From Piezodorus guildinii (lineage: Eukaryota; Arthropoda; Insecta; Hemiptera; Pentatomidae), in NCBI GenBank assembly GCA_023052935.1, contig JAJSOM010000039.1:1-64000 (forward strand): 64,000 bases of DNA. Direction: 5' to 3'. Positions 31,391-43,800 of this stretch are shown here, one piece after another. A model generated the notes under the pieces. It was not told the origin of the DNA and ran no database searches. It saw only the letters and a program-made list of their open reading frames with translations. Positions within the stretch are counted from its first letter, which is position 1. Each line of letters begins with the position of its first letter. The position numbers and the translations under genes were made by a program.

Positions 31391-32961
31391 TTTGTCTTTT
31401 TGTCTTGTTTTTGTCTTTAAATGAAATTTAATAAATACGAGAGTATCGTACTGTTTATAACATTTTAATTTAGAACAAGTGAATAAAAGTTATCACCTAA
31501 AAAATATTGGAAGAGTTTTACTATAAGATCTCTTACGATAAAGTTCTTCTATGAACTCAAAATTAAACAGAGAAACGAAAACTCCTTGCAAGGTCTTTGT
31601 AACAAAATAAAAAATGTTAAGAAGAAGTTTAAGTTTAAATAAAAAATATTTGAAAAAAATAGTTGACATTCTTTTTTGGAAATATTCACTAGACTGTTGT
31701 AACCGTTATATTATGTTTGCTCTGAGAGCCTGCTGGAAATTCACACTCTAGGAAAAGTTCATTTTCTCTAACGTGGCAAATGAGTTTTAGAATTCGGATT
31801 GGTTTTATTGTATTCAGAATATCTGAATAAAGGGTTATAAAAATATGGGATTACGTAACAAATATATAAAGGAATGTGTCATTCTAATTAGGAAGAAACG
31901 AATATTCTTAAAATGAGAAAATACCTGATACGGAAAAATCGAAAGAAAAATAAGAACATGATTTTGACATGCAGACTCAATTAAGTGGGGATACAGAACC
32001 GTTCCATTCTCCTGATTGACAGTTCAATCAATTATCCATCTGTTCCAGGCAACTTAGTTTCTCGGCGACCGTATACGATCTATCGTGTAGGGATCAAGAA
32101 TAACAATATCTATCGTACTTAAGCGTATAATCTTAAATTACTCTCTAAATATGAACCATACAAAAAAATTTGATTTGATATCTGTTTCGAAATTCTTGAA
32201 CTGGAAATTGTGAAACCCTTCACCAGAGCTCGTTCCGGAAGTTTTAAAAATTATAGTTACAATCTGATGTCACATCGAATCAAAGCTAAATTTATTTCAT
32301 TAAAACTTCGGTAAGTGAAGCCCCTTATCTTTATATAATGAGGTTAAACTTTACCGAAGTTATGTTCTATCATGATTTTGAGCGGGTTTGGAGACAAAAG
32401 CCAACTTAACTAAGTTTACAAGAAAGTAAGTTATTTACTTTTGTTAAACGAGTAATAGCAAGATCGATATTTTTTGTATGACGGCTTCTCTAATTTAATG
32501 GGTATAAAATAATTTATGCTTAATAGTTACAAATTTAATAAATGCAATTCGTTATCTTAGGCTTACGGTAATCGTAAGTAAAAATATTAGTATATATAAA
32601 AATATATCCTAGTATTGAAACAAGGAAAATAAAGAATAAAATATAAATAATGAAGGAACTAAGAAAACTGTGTTTAAGCCAAACGTAATTAAATGATATG
32701 CTGAAACATCCTCCATTCAGAAGAGTTTAAATTATATGGTATTAATTGAATAGTCATATTAGTCACACTCTAAGAAAAAAGAGCAATTAAAAATTAACGC
32801 GATCAATGAACCACTAATCCTGTTTTATTTTAAAGCAAAATAATGTATACATGTTATGGTTTCCGTTCAGCTTTAGGAGAAAAATCACACTTTCTATTGG
32901 TTATCTGATATTAATGACATGTTATTCTCACTTAAAGTATTCTGTTTATCATCATAGCATG
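31391..32961. other. AT-rich sequence, nothing recognised
   Basis: About 1.6 kb with no supported gene. A short inverted pair AACTTCGGTAA...TTACCGAAGTT at 32306-32365 is too small to call an element. Confidence 0.5.
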
Positions 32962-32963
32962 TA

Positions 32964-33863
32964 TTGGGTTGATGCAAAATTAATGCAGGTTTCCTCTATT
33001 GCAATATCTTAATTCCAATTGTGTAAACAAAGCTAATCCTAACATTGATCATTATTATACCAAAACAAACCTTATATAATACCCTCTCTTTCACCATGAA
33101 TTTGTTTAGTAAAATCGTTTTGTTCAGTGTGTTCAAAGGTCTTGAATCGAAAATGCCAAAGTGCGATTTTCGTCAAATTTATTTTTACGAATTTAAATTA
33201 GGGCGCAGCGCTGCGCAAACGGCTCGTAATATTAATGAAGTGTGGGGTCAGGGGGCTATTAATGAGTGCACGGTGCAGCGTTGGTTCCAGAAGTTTCGCA
33301 GAGGAGATTTCGACCTCGAAGACAAGGAAGGTCGGGGCCGTCATCTTGCTCTGGACAACGACCAGCTGAGGTCAAAAGTGGAAGAAGACCCAACCAAAAC
33401 CACACGAGAAATGGCGGCGGAACTCGGAACTCAAAAATTGCAACGTCTTTGCCCAGCATTGATGAATCGGAAGGGGCCGATCCTGCTCCACGATAACGCC
33501 AGACCACACGTTGCACAACCAACGCTTCGACGACTGCACGAGTTGGGCTACGAAGTTCTCCAACATCCGCCTTATTCACCTGACCTCTCTCCTAGAGACT
33601 TCCACTTTTTCAGGCATCTGGACAACTTTTTGAGGGAGAAAAATTTTCAAAACCAGGACGACATTGAAAATTCTTTTCGTGATTTCATTGAGTCCAGGGA
33701 TTCGGATTTTTTTTTCTGGTGGAATAAGAAAGCTTGTTGAACGTTGGCAAAAGTGCATTGATTCAGATGGAAATTATTTTGATTAAATATATATGGTTAA
33801 AGTAAAGATATGGCGTATTTACAATACCTACTAAAAACCTGCATTAATTTTGCATCAACCCAA
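32964..33863 (+). mobile_element. Mariner transposon, internally deleted (copy 1)
   Basis: A 900-bp element between TA dinucleotides (32962-32963 and 33864-33865). The inverted termini read TTGGGTTGATGCAAAATTAA and extend to GCAGGTTTT. It contains a transposase gene with an internal deletion. Autonomous mariners are about 1.3 kb, so roughly 400 bp are missing. Confidence 0.92.
33045..33785 (+). pseudogene. Mariner transposase, internally deleted and frameshifted near the end
   Basis: The likely start is MPKCDFRQIYFYEFKLG at 33153; the upstream codons in the open frame are probably 5' UTR. The N-terminal helix-turn-helix region is present (SAAQTARNINEVWGQGAINECTVQRWFQKFRRGDFDLED). After MAAELGT the frame jumps to KLQRLCPALMNRKGPILLHDNARPH, so the segment holding the first catalytic Asp is missing. 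The second and third aspartates (HDNARPH, SPRDFHFF) are 34 residues apart, which is the D34D signature of mariners. A single-base change in the T9 run near 33710 shifts the last 22 codons; the original stop would be the TAA at 33783-33785. It cannot cut DNA but may still bind mariner ends. Confidence 0.9.
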
Positions 33864-33865
33864 TA

Positions 33866-35440
33866 TATTATACACTTTGTTGTCTTCAGGCCTAAGCTGT
33901 ACAAAGGAAAATAAAAAAAACTAAATTTTGTGATAAGAACTGGAATAGTTTAGTTTTTTTTTGTCACATGTTTAGGCTTGAAAGTAACTTAGTTTTACAC
34001 TTTAACCGACGAAATGGTTGTAAATTTATGATATTGTTGTATGATATGATTGTTACCTGATGAATTGAATTCAGTCAGAGATATGAGAAGGAGAATGGAT
34101 GGAGTTTAACTAAGAGGTCAAGGAAGCGATTGTCTCTGCCTATCCAGCCAACTGAGACTAGACTGGAACACTCCAGTGAGTTTTGCATAATCCTACTGGA
34201 ACGGTTTATGCAACATCGATCTAGACAAAGGTAACCACGGATGACATGATGAACAAACTATAGTAACAAAGTTTACTTTACGAAAATAATTGTTTTTCTT
34301 CTATAATTTATGACTTTGTTATTATGATAGTTACAAATCTACAGAGATTCATGCAAATATTCAAAGATGATTAATTCAGTAATATTACAAAAGTAATATT
34401 TCCTTTTGTTTCGTTACGAGTTCCTATATAACGTAAGTTTTAAAAATTATTATTACAGAAAAGGTGTAGAACATAAATATATTGAAATATGAAAAATTAA
34501 ACATGCATTCAATATCAGCTTGTCCTGAATCGTCTTAAAATCCTCTAAAAATATTTATATAATTCGAGTATATTTATAATTAAATAATTTTTAACAAATT
34601 AATTTGGAACGATTTTCATTTTTTTAATATTTAACCTAAACAAACACACATTTGAAAAACCTTTAAGAGAAGCAACTCTTCTCAGCTGGGTACTGTCCTT
34701 CTTCATGCTTGAAATGTTATTTTTTTAATTTATTATTTTATCTCCTTTGCTGGTTGCCACATTGTACAGGCTAACAAGAGTGGGTAAATGAATGAAGTGG
34801 AGAAACAAAACAAAAAAACCTAAACTATTTTTGGCACTATAGACAGAATACAATTCTAAGCAATATTACAGACGATCACAAGTTTAGTCGCATCATTATT
34901 GGTTTATAAGTCCACGAGTTTCTTTTAGATTATTTATATTTTAATAAATAGTTGATTTAAATTAATGTTTTATAATTTTTATATCATATAGTTTATATGC
35001 TTACAATATTTCTATGAATAGTTATCTTATGATCTAAAGGTAGCACTACAGCCTGTGACTTTAACTTCTTCTAGAGCTTTTTAAAGATCATCTAATCTCT
35101 CCAGTTATTGGTGCCCATATTCCTGAAAAATACTGTTCTTTCATCTGATTTTGTATTATTACATTTTTCTAGATTTTTTGAGGTCTTCGATATAAAATAG
35201 CCTCTTGGTTATTAGCACCGAATATATTTATATTAACAGATTTTTTTCTAACAAGTTTAAAATGATAAAACTTTTTTTTTTGTTTATCTATTGTTTAAAA
35301 ATTAATTTATTCCGATTTTTATTTATTTTGTTTTTTATATATATTTTTCCTTTCCTTTTTTTTAGTTATTATTTTTTTTGTATAATTTTTTTTTTCATTT
35401 ATTTATTTTATCATATTTTTTTCCTTACAGTTTCTGGAGC
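33866..35440. other. AT-rich sequence, nothing recognised
   Basis: No supported gene. The T-rich open stretch at 35205-35456 is low-complexity (mostly F, I and L codons) and not treated as coding. Confidence 0.5.
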
Positions 35441-35452
35441 AGATGACATTCT

Positions 35453-35850
35453 TTAATGGACCTCAGTAGGGGACTTAATTGTTTCACTAGAGTATTTCAA
35501 GCTCTCACACAGCGATCTTGGTAGATGAAATTTATCCATTAGTACATGGAATTTGGGGCAAATCTCAATTATGTGTTCTATTGAGAGAGGCACTCTGCAC
35601 ATATCACACATTGGTTCAGGCTGCCTGAGGATGAGATGGACATGTGTGTCTGCTATGTCCGATGCGAAGTCTCGCCAAATCAGTTTCCTCGCGGTGATCA
35701 CCTCGCAATGATGTCTTCCTTGGAGAAGGTGATGGCTTGGTTTTCTTAATTTATTAGTTTTGTCAACTTCTGACCACATCTGTTCCCAAACCCGAGAATT
35801 GAGACGTTGATTTCCAAAAGGTACTAGAGGATATTTTTTTAGAAGTTGGT
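35453..35850 (-). pseudogene. I/R1-like non-LTR fragment, C-terminal region with CCHC
   Basis: Minus-strand frame starting in LVPFGNQRLNSRVWEQMW and continuing through DKTNKLRKP to a C-terminal zinc-binding-like segment CDMCRVPLSIEHIIEICPKF (C-x2-C-x8-H-x4-C), followed by LPRSLCESL. This layout (NKLR, CxxC, VEHI...CP) is typical of the end of the polyprotein of I-, R1- or Outcast-type elements downstream of RNase H. The fragment lacks RT and RNase H catalytic residues. No poly(A) tail was identified. Confidence 0.75.
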
Positions 35851-35859
35851 TTTGACATA

Positions 35860-36570
35860 TTTCTATTCTAATGGTTTAGTTTTATCTAAATCCGACATCA
35901 GATTTTAACTATAAAACGTAAAAATCCTTTAAAAAAGTATTTAAAAATTGCATTTCATTCCAAAACGTACTACATCTTCTGTAAACAGATAACCTTCCTT
36001 TTCATTTCCTACCAAAAGGTACTATATTTCCTACTATAATGGCAGAATTACCTAATCCCGTAATATATCACCATTGTTTTCTTCATTTTGTACATTTTTA
36101 TTGGTTCATTTAACACGTCTTGAATTACCGCTATTATTCCGATAAATAATTTTAATCTAATAATCATTTTTAAGGCTATTTTAAACAACTTAATTGCCTC
36201 GCTTCGGTTCTCGAAGGTTCCCAATTAAATTAAGTTTTTTCATAGTATTTCTTCTTGAAGCAACATAAGTTTGCTTAAAAATGTTTCAGAAACTCAAATT
36301 TTAATAGAATAATGATATTTTATCAAGCGAATTAGCATTCCAAGAACTTGTTAAATATGAAAAGAAAATCCGTGCCTGATCTAACCTACTAGTCGATTTT
36401 GTAATGTAAAATAAATGCTCAAAAGTTATTATTTATCAATCTCTATGGTTAAATATTGTTTACTTGTAGTTAATAATGTAGATAAATTTGCTAAATAGTG
36501 ACTATTACCAACTTATCGCGCGTTATATTCTTCCAAAAAGTAATATATCCCTTTTAATTCGGTCAAAAAA
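35860..36570. other. AT-rich sequence, nothing recognised
   Basis: No supported gene or repeat in this interval between the I/R1-like fragment and the second mariner. Confidence 0.5.
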
Positions 36571-36576
36571 TTACTA

Positions 36577-37428
36577 TGGGGTTGTTTCACATGAAATGTC
36601 CGATATTATAGTTTCTGAAATACATAAAGGATTTTGCAGGTCTCTGTTGTTTTCTTCCGAATGTTTACATATTTAAAGTAAACAGTTACTAATCATCTAC
36701 CTTTGTGTTATAAACATTAGCTTCCCAATCAATTACCCACTTTTAGTATACCTCCAAATATGAGGATATGAACATGGAAACACGCGATTTTCGAGTAATA
36801 TTTTTGTATGAGTTTAAACTTGGCCATTCAGCAGCTCAGGCCGCTAGGAATATTTGCAAGGTGTTTGGGGAAGGGAGTGTTAATGAACGGACCATTCGCC
36901 GTTGGTTTGCTAAGTTTTCAGCTGGAGAAAACTTGCCCCGAGGAAGACCTCTATCCGTAATAGACAACGATGTCCTCAAACATACAGTAGAAGGAAAACC
37001 CTACCAAACAGTTAAAGGACTCTCAGCACAACTAAATGCAAGTGGATCTACCGTTTTCAGACATTTAAAGTGTATTGGGAAAGTAAAAAAGATCGATACG
37101 TGGGTACCTCATGATCTCACTGAGCGGCATGTTTCAAAACATAGCGTGCAAAAATTAAAAGAACTGGGTACGAGGTTCTTCCGCACCCACCATATTCTCC
37201 CGACTTGCCTCCTTCAGATCACCACCTGTTCAGGAATTTAGACAACTTCGTCAAAGGAAAACTTTTAGAAAATGATGATCAATTGAAAAGTGCGTTTTCT
37301 GATTTTGTTTCACTTCAAAGCTCAGAGTTAATGAAAGAAGACAGAGAATAAAATTATATTGTTTTTATATCGTATTATTAATAAAAATCCTTTCCTTGAA
37401 AACGGACATTTCATGTGACACAACCCAA
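36577..37428 (+). mobile_element. Mariner transposon, internally deleted (copy 2)
   Basis: An 852-bp element flanked by TA (36575-36576 and 37429-37430). Its termini read TGGGGTTGTTTCACATGAAA on the left and TTGGGTTGTGTCACATGAAA on the right (reverse complement), followed by TGTCCG. It is a different lineage from copy 1: only the outer TTGGGTTG is shared. It contains a deleted transposase gene. Confidence 0.92.
36768..37345 (+). pseudogene. Mariner transposase, large internal deletion and frameshift
   Basis: Begins METRDFRVIFLYEFKLG and keeps the full paired helix-turn-helix DNA-binding half, including SAAQAARNICKVFGEG, TIRRWFAKFSAGE, LPRGRP and the linker motif WVPHDLTERH. It then jumps directly into KHSVQKLKELG, so the first and second catalytic aspartates are both deleted. 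A frameshift follows at about 37170. The other frame holds the remaining DPS-like YSPDLPPSDHHLF block and LDNFVKGKLLENDDQ. The product could bind ends but not catalyse. Confidence 0.9.
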
Positions 37429-37429
37429 T

Positions 37430-38129
37430 ATATCCACGTTTCATTAAAAAAAAATACTATATCCAGATGATATTGTTTAAATGTCATGGGAAAAGTGGAA
37501 TAATCAGGAAAAATAAGTTTGCAACACACTTAAAAGTCAAATTTAGATTTTAATAAAAAAAGAATCAGGTATATTGGTCCAATAATAAATAAATGACAGA
37601 TTTTTGCGTTTCCTGAAAACATGTCTAAAGTGGATATAGTAGCTTTTGGAAATCAACGTCTCAATTGTGTTATATATCCTGCTAGAGAAGTTTCATAATA
37701 AGCCTTATGAAACTCCAACGTGTCGAAGCTGCTCATATTCCTCAATATAATCCATGTGCCTCCAGTGATTATCATTCTTGACAGGGTCAAACATTCCCCT
37801 AAGAAACTTGATTTCGAAGTAAAGGATTTAATTTTCTCCCGGCTTTGTTACACTACAGATCTCTTAGGCGTAGAAAACAATGAGGACCCTACATTTTCCT
37901 GTTAATAAACTAGCGGTTGATGGACTTCTGTACCCAGAAATAGCTTTTGTAAGCTGTCGATATTCTTGTTCGCTTCAAATGGAAGCATTGTTTTCAGGAC
38001 TAACAATAGAAACAAGCGAAGCAGAATTGGCTTTGGAACTTAGCAAATCATATCAGACCCTGAATTAGTGCCTTGGAGTTCCAACACCTGTATCTCATAA
38101 GTCTTACTTTGATTTTTCGAGAAGTACAT
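37430..38129. other. Unassigned sequence with two short open frames
   Basis: Plus-strand frames at 37720-37905 and 37880-38068 are open but I recognise neither. The minus strand also has partly open, protein-like stretches around 37740-38050. It could be an old retroelement fragment; no motif decides it. Confidence 0.35.
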
Positions 38130-38700
38130 ATTTCAAACAAGTTTATATTTTACTTTCACTAGTATATTAAATATAAAGTAAGGAGAAATATTGCGATCGT
38201 GTAAATTTTCTAATTCCATTTTTCTACGGAAATACACATTTTATGGTCCCATGAGTCCTACTAACCAAGTCACGCTAAAAGGTATGTGTGTCTTTGGTAA
38301 GTCTAGTACGAACAAAAAACTTTGTTCGAACTGAACATTTATATTTAAGAAAACTAAACACCATGTAAAAAATATTTAAAATTTAGTCGGCTTTAATAGC
38401 ATGTCATGTAGGTTTCTTTCTAATTAAAACAGTCTGACAGGGCTAAACCGATATTTTATACATATGACAAACTATACATATTGAACGAATTCGATAACTA
38501 ATTTAAGGAGAAAAGAGGAAACATATTAATTAGATAATTTTATTCCTAATTAAATAGTAGAAATGTAGATCTATAATATACCGTTAAAATGCTAAATACT
38601 TTAAACTTTTTTTTTAGAGAAAACGCTGCAAATTATTACACAATGGTTTGTTATTTCCAAATAACAATATTAGAGTATAACTGTTTATATGGCTGTTGAA
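38130..38700 (+). repeat. Dispersed repeat R1, copy 2
   Basis: Homologous to 7985-8935 (inverted) and 46655-47830. It shares ACTTTCACT...TAAAGTAAGGAGAAATATTG, GCGATCGTG, the CATGTCATGTAGG block, TCTGACAGGGCTAAACCGATATTT, GGAGAAAAGAGG and AATATACCGTT. It is truncated relative to copy 3. Confidence 0.6.
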
Positions 38701-39081
38701 AGGCAATTAAGTAATATGAAAAGCACTAATTCAAAGAATCATATCATAACACTACCGTTTATTTCAAAATGCAATATCTAAGCTGGATGCTAACCAGATT
38801 CAATGATTCTTTTTTGATTTGGTTCAAAATTTCAATTTCTTGTTAATTGTTTATTTATTAGGAGAAACGGATTTTTTTATTCGTTATTCGGATTCTACGC
38901 ATCTTGAAACGTAAGCTCTCAAATTTTAAGCAGGGGTATTTTTTATTTATGTTTTTTTTTTGGTCGATTAGAAAGGTTGATTATTTAAAATAATAAACCA
39001 AAATGTTATCTTTTTACCCTAAGTTGTGGGAGGAAATGGAAATTGACGGAAAGGGCATAAACTTAAGTGCTTGTTTTATTA

Positions 39082-39373
39082 AGTCACGCCACCATGAGGC
39101 CATAGTGCACCTGCAGATCACACCATATTCCTTGAATCTTATTCAGCAGTCCTATTAACCTATATATACCCTGTCCCTTCTCCCAGGGAGGACACTCACT
39201 CTCTTCAAGTCCTCGCAGTAATTACGGTACGCAATCTATGTCAGATCTAGTATAGCCATATTGTTATTATCAAGATTGTCATTATTGTCTTTTAAAGTGT
39301 TATTATCGATATTTTGTAACTTTTGAATAAATAAAATATTTTTTTTTCAATAACGAGCACGAACACCAAAATT
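39082..39373 (+). repeat. 5' LTR
   Basis: 292 bp, beginning AGTCACGCC and ending CACCAAAATT, as in errantiviruses that start AGT and end ATT rather than TG...CA. It holds a TATATATA (about 39159-39168) as possible promoter element and AATAAATAAAATA as polyadenylation signal near 39330. No differences from the 3' LTR were seen. Confidence 0.93.
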
Positions 39374-39390
39374 GGCGCCCGAACAGGGAC
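39373..39390 (+). promoter_or_regulatory. Primer binding site (tRNA-Lys type)
   Basis: TGGCGCCCGAACAGGGAC overlaps the last T of the LTR. It is complementary to the 3' end of the lysine tRNA also used by gypsy-type and lentiviral elements, and primes minus-strand DNA synthesis. Confidence 0.9.
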
Positions 39391-39733
39391 TGCATATTTT
39401 TATCGCAGTTTTAAGAACCGAGTTTCCGCAGATCCGAACTTTTTCCGCAAATCCAGAATTAGGACTACCGCCTAGGATTCCTCACCTGTGAAGACTCAAG
39501 ATTTTGGCTTACCTACCGAGGACTACCAACTTCGAGATCTTCAGATTCTGGACGAGTTCACTCACCCCGAGCATCTCGCAACGCAGGCAAAGTCTCTTAT
39601 CTGCACTCAACCTTGGCCGGACTTCACTGTCGTCAGGTATCCAGCTCAAGGACAGATCTTCACACCCCGTCGAAGATTATTTTGACAGCGTACTCAATTT
39701 TTGTAAGTTAATTTCCTTTACTATTGTAATTTT

Positions 39734-40864
39734 ATGTCTGATGATTATTTAAATTCTTTAATCCTGCGAGTAAATAATTTAATATTAACTACAAATATGG
39801 CAAGCTTTCAAATTAAATCGGCAGACTACGATCATATCCCTAATTTTAATGGAAATCCACACAATCTGTTAAAATTCGTGACAGTTTGTAGACAAGTTTA
39901 CCAAATCGTGTGTAAACCGGACAACTCGTTTAAGGAACTAAACGAACAAAGATTATTAAGTAAACTTTTAGCAAAACTTACGGATGAAGCTGATTATATA
40001 AATACAACGTGCGAATTTAGTCGTGTTGAAGAATTACTAAATTATCTCGAAAGAACCTTCAGAGACAGCCGCTCAATTGAACAATTATCGCATGAATTAT
40101 TTAATAACAAAATACATCATAAGGAACACCCTCTTGATTTCCTTCAAAGAATTGATAAGATCCGCACTTTAATAATTTCTAAACATCGGATAGAAAACAC
40201 ACCAAATAGAGAAACAATTATTAGCGCATTAGAGAAAAGTATTCTTTATTTTTTTTACACTAACATGCCCCTTCACATAAGAACATATCTTATGACTAAA
40301 GCAGAAAAGTTAAGAACATTAGATGATTTGAGAAATTTAATTCAGAATGAGAACCATCTACTCTTCGATGACCTCATAAATTCGGGAAATATGAGAAGGC
40401 CCGGAGAACATGATTACAAAAGAGGCTTCGACCATAAGAAAAAGTTCGATAAAAAACATCACAAACGATTTAATAATTGGCAAAATTCCAATAACCCGTA
40501 TAACCCACATAATCAAAGACAAGAGCATCAATATCGACAACAAGAACCTCCACAAGACTACCGGCAGAATAATAATAATAATAATTATTACCAACAATGG
40601 CCCCGTCAAGAACAACAAAGGTATTTCAACGGTTCAGGTCGATACCGGAATCAAAATTATAATAATAATAAGAAAGATGAAAATCCAACTGTATCCATGA
40701 GAACAGTTAGCGCATTCGGGAATAAACCGAAACAGCCTAATTTCCAAATTCAGCAAGAAGACCCGAAAGACCAAGAAATCAGAGAATTAAGAGAGAAATT
40801 AGAAAAATTAGATCCAAATAATTCTTTTTTAGAGAAAGGCCCGCCAGACAATCAAAACACATAA
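39734..40864 (+). CDS. gag: Gag of the errantivirus-like element
   Basis: Open frame of 376 codons. The in-frame ATG at 39797 (MASFQIKSADYDHIPNFNG) has A at -3 and G at +4 and is the more likely start than the first ATG at 39734. The first two thirds form a capsid-like helical region (FDGxP-like FNGNPHNLLKFV; VEELLNYLERTFRDS; QLSHELFNNKIHHKEHPLDFLQRI). The C-terminal third is Asn-, Gln- and basic-rich (FNNWQNSNNPYNPHNQRQEH) and contains no CCHC zinc knuckle, as in many errantivirus Gags. It ends with a predicted coil (EIRELREKLEKL). Gag should assemble the particle and package the RNA. The frame overlaps pol through a slippery heptamer at 40825-40831. Confidence 0.88.
   Translation: MSDDYLNSLILRVNNLILTTNMASFQIKSADYDHIPNFNGNPHNLLKFVTVCRQVYQIVCKPDNSFKELNEQRLLSKLLAKLTDEADYINTTCEFSRVEELLNYLERTFRDSRSIEQLSHELFNNKIHHKEHPLDFLQRIDKIRTLIISKHRIENTPNRETIISALEKSILYFFYTNMPLHIRTYLMTKAEKLRTLDDLRNLIQNENHLLFDDLINSGNMRRPGEHDYKRGFDHKKKFDKKHHKRFNNWQNSNNPYNPHNQRQEHQYRQQEPPQDYRQNNNNNNYYQQWPRQEQQRYFNGSGRYRNQNYNNNKKDENPTVSMRTVSAFGNKPKQPNFQIQQEDPKDQEIRELREKLEKLDPNNSFLEKGPPDNQNT
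40825..40831 (+). promoter_or_regulatory. Gag-Pol -1 frameshift site (TTTTTTA)
   Basis: Heptamer T TTT TTA, positioned in the gag frame so that both tRNAs can slip back one base. The -1 frame entered here is open from 40831 into the protease without any stop, while gag ends at 40864. I did not identify a convincing downstream stem or pseudoknot. Confidence 0.8.
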
Positions 40865-43800
40865 AAGAAGAGAATAAAAGCCAACTGCCTTATGTTAAAG
40901 ACCACGCGAATCGTAAATGGCTTATTGATACCGGATCTTGGAAGAATTATATAAGACCAGACATTGTACCACCAGATGTTGAAAGAGAAAAAGAAAATTT
41001 TACAATAAAAACAGCAACCGGAGAAGAACTTGGCACGGAATCTATTTCAGTTTATTGCAGAAATAATTTTCTTAAAAACCCCGAAAAAATAAAATTTTAT
41101 CTATTTAATTTCAGTCCCAATTACGAAATACTACTAGGAAATGAGACAATGAGGGAAATGAAATTTAATATCGATTTCGAAACCAACAAAATAAAAACTC
41201 GCTATACAGAGTTTGATTTTATTATGGAAGACGAAGTTTTAAAATTAGTTTTGAAAGAAGGCGAAAATCAGATAAAAGTAGAACAAAATAAAAATCTATA
41301 TTTTATTGACTATGAAGATGATAAGATTAAAATTAAACCTGGCATCTATGATCAAAATATAATAATCGACAGTAAAGTTAACGAAACCATATATTTACCT
41401 TTATACTATTTGCAAAAAGAAGAAGTAGAATTAACAGATTCTAATAAAAAAGGAAACCATGAAATAATAAAACAAATCCCCCAACTAATCAGAACCGACC
41501 ATATACCTCCTCAAGAAAAATCAAATTTAATTAAATTATTATCGAAATATCCATCAGTATTTAAGACTGAAAATGATCCCCTTTCAGCCACTGATTTATT
41601 GGAGCATAAGATTAAAACAAAAACCGAAGACCCGATATATTCGAAAAATTACAGATATCCCCACCAATTCAAAGAAAATATTAAGGAAGAAATTAAAAAG
41701 ATGTTAGAATCCAAAATAATAAGACCCAGCAATTCCCCTTACAATTCTCCCGTTTGGATTGTCCCGAAAAAGCCAGACGCATCAGGAAAAAGAAAAATAC
41801 GAATGGTGATTGATTACAGGAAATTAAATCGAGAAACAACCCCGGATAAATTCCCCATTCCTAATATTGAAGACCTTTTAGGCAAATTAGGAAAAGCGAC
41901 GATATTTACAGCAATGGACCTTTGCTCAGGCTTCCATCAAATAAAAGTCGAAGAAAGTTCTATCCCAAAAACAGCATTTTCTACAGATCAAGGCCACTTT
42001 GAATTCCTTCGCATGCCATTTGGACTCAGTAATGCCCCAGCAACGTTTCAAAGAGCCATGAATATCATTTTTTCAGATTCTATTAACGTTTTAGTCTATA
42101 TGGACGATATTATAATTTTTTCTGAAAATTACAAAGATCATTGGAAACATTTAGAAGAAACTCTTAAAAAGTTAGAAAAACATAACTTAAAGATTCAGCT
42201 CGATAAGACAGAATTTTGCAAGAAAGAATTGTTATTCCTCGGACATATTATCAGCGAACGCGGCATAGAACCTAATCCAGAAAAGATAAAAGCAGTAAAA
42301 GATTTTAAACTCCCTAAAAATGAAAAAGAAATTAAAAGCTTTTTAGGATTAACTGGTTTCTATAGGAAAATGATACCAAATTACGCAAAGATAGCTTCCC
42401 CATTAACGAGATGTCTTCGAAAAGATCAAAAAGAAATCAAACCAGAGTTATATGAAAACGCTTTTGAGAAATTGAAACAACTTGTATGTAGTAGCCCCAT
42501 TTTGCAAATTCCAGATTTCAATCAGGACTTTTTCTTAACAACTGACGCAAGTAATTTCGCCATTGGTGCAGTATTAGCACAGAAGAAAGATGGAAAAGAA
42601 CTCCCTGTATGTTTTGCATCCAGAACACTTAATAAAGCAGAACAAAATTACTCAACAACGGAAAAGGAATGTTTAGCCATTATTTGGGCTTGCAATCATT
42701 TTCGACCCTACTTATACGGTAGAAAATTTTTCATATATTCAGATCACAAACCTTTAGAATATTTAAGAACGTGTAAAACACAGAACGCCAGATTAATTAG
42801 ATGGAAATTATTGTTAGAAGATTTCGAATATGACATAAAATACATTGAAGGAAAGGCTAATAAAGTCGCCGATCATTTATCCCGTTACCCTATTGAAGAA
42901 AGGAAATTAAAAGAACCAGAATTTGATATTTTTCATACAGAAAATTCTCCTAATAACTATTCACAAGAAATCGTAGATTTATTACAAGAAATGGGAATAG
43001 AAGAAACCCAAGAAGAAGCTAACAATGAAAACTTAGAAGGAATTAATAATGATGAAAACATAGAAGAAAATAATAATGGTGAACACCAAGAAATAATTCA
43101 AGATGATATATCTTCTTTAGCAACGCAGCACTCCACAGAATCCTCCGATAACAGAATCTTAATAGTTGATGATAAATCTAGACCAGTAAATGTTGAGAAA
43201 AATCAAATAATAATAAAAAAGGGACACGCGAAAATTCAACGCGAAACAATATTCAATAATAAGCAAAGAACAACAATTGAATTTACTTGGCCTTATCATG
43301 AAAAAGATTTTGAAATAGAAGAAAAACTTTTAGAAATCTTAAGACCAAATATAACTTACGGCATATACTGCTCACCCATATCAGATTCTATAGAAAGTGA
43401 AAATAATTGGTATAATGCATTATTTAATAAAGTTGCATCACTCATTAGAGAAAAATTTCCCACAAATAGAATTAAAAGATATTATAAACTATTGCCAGAT
43501 GTAAAGAACACGGAAGACCAGAAATTACTTATCCTTGATTATCATATCGCCAAGACATGCCACAGAGGTATAAATGAAACATATTTAGTTTTGAAAACCA
43601 AATTTTATTGGCCCAATATGAAAGATCATATCACAGAAATTATAAACAAATGTGACACATGTGGAAAAGGCAAATACGATAGAAGACCTATAAAACAAAA
43701 ATTTAAAATTACTCCCACACCTGAGAAACCCTTTACAGATTTAATGATTGATACCTTACACATGAGTAATTATTACATTTACTTAATAGTAGATACTTTT

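Noticed and set aside
32306..32365. Small inverted repeat AACTTCGGTAA as a MITE
   Set aside because: The arms are about 11-13 bp only, with no target-site duplication; too weak.
35205..35456. Membrane protein gene from an F/I/L-rich frame
   Set aside because: Translation of T-rich low-complexity DNA.
37720..38068. Two short frames as host exons
   Set aside because: No splice sites in register and no recognisable family; more likely an old unidentified repeat.
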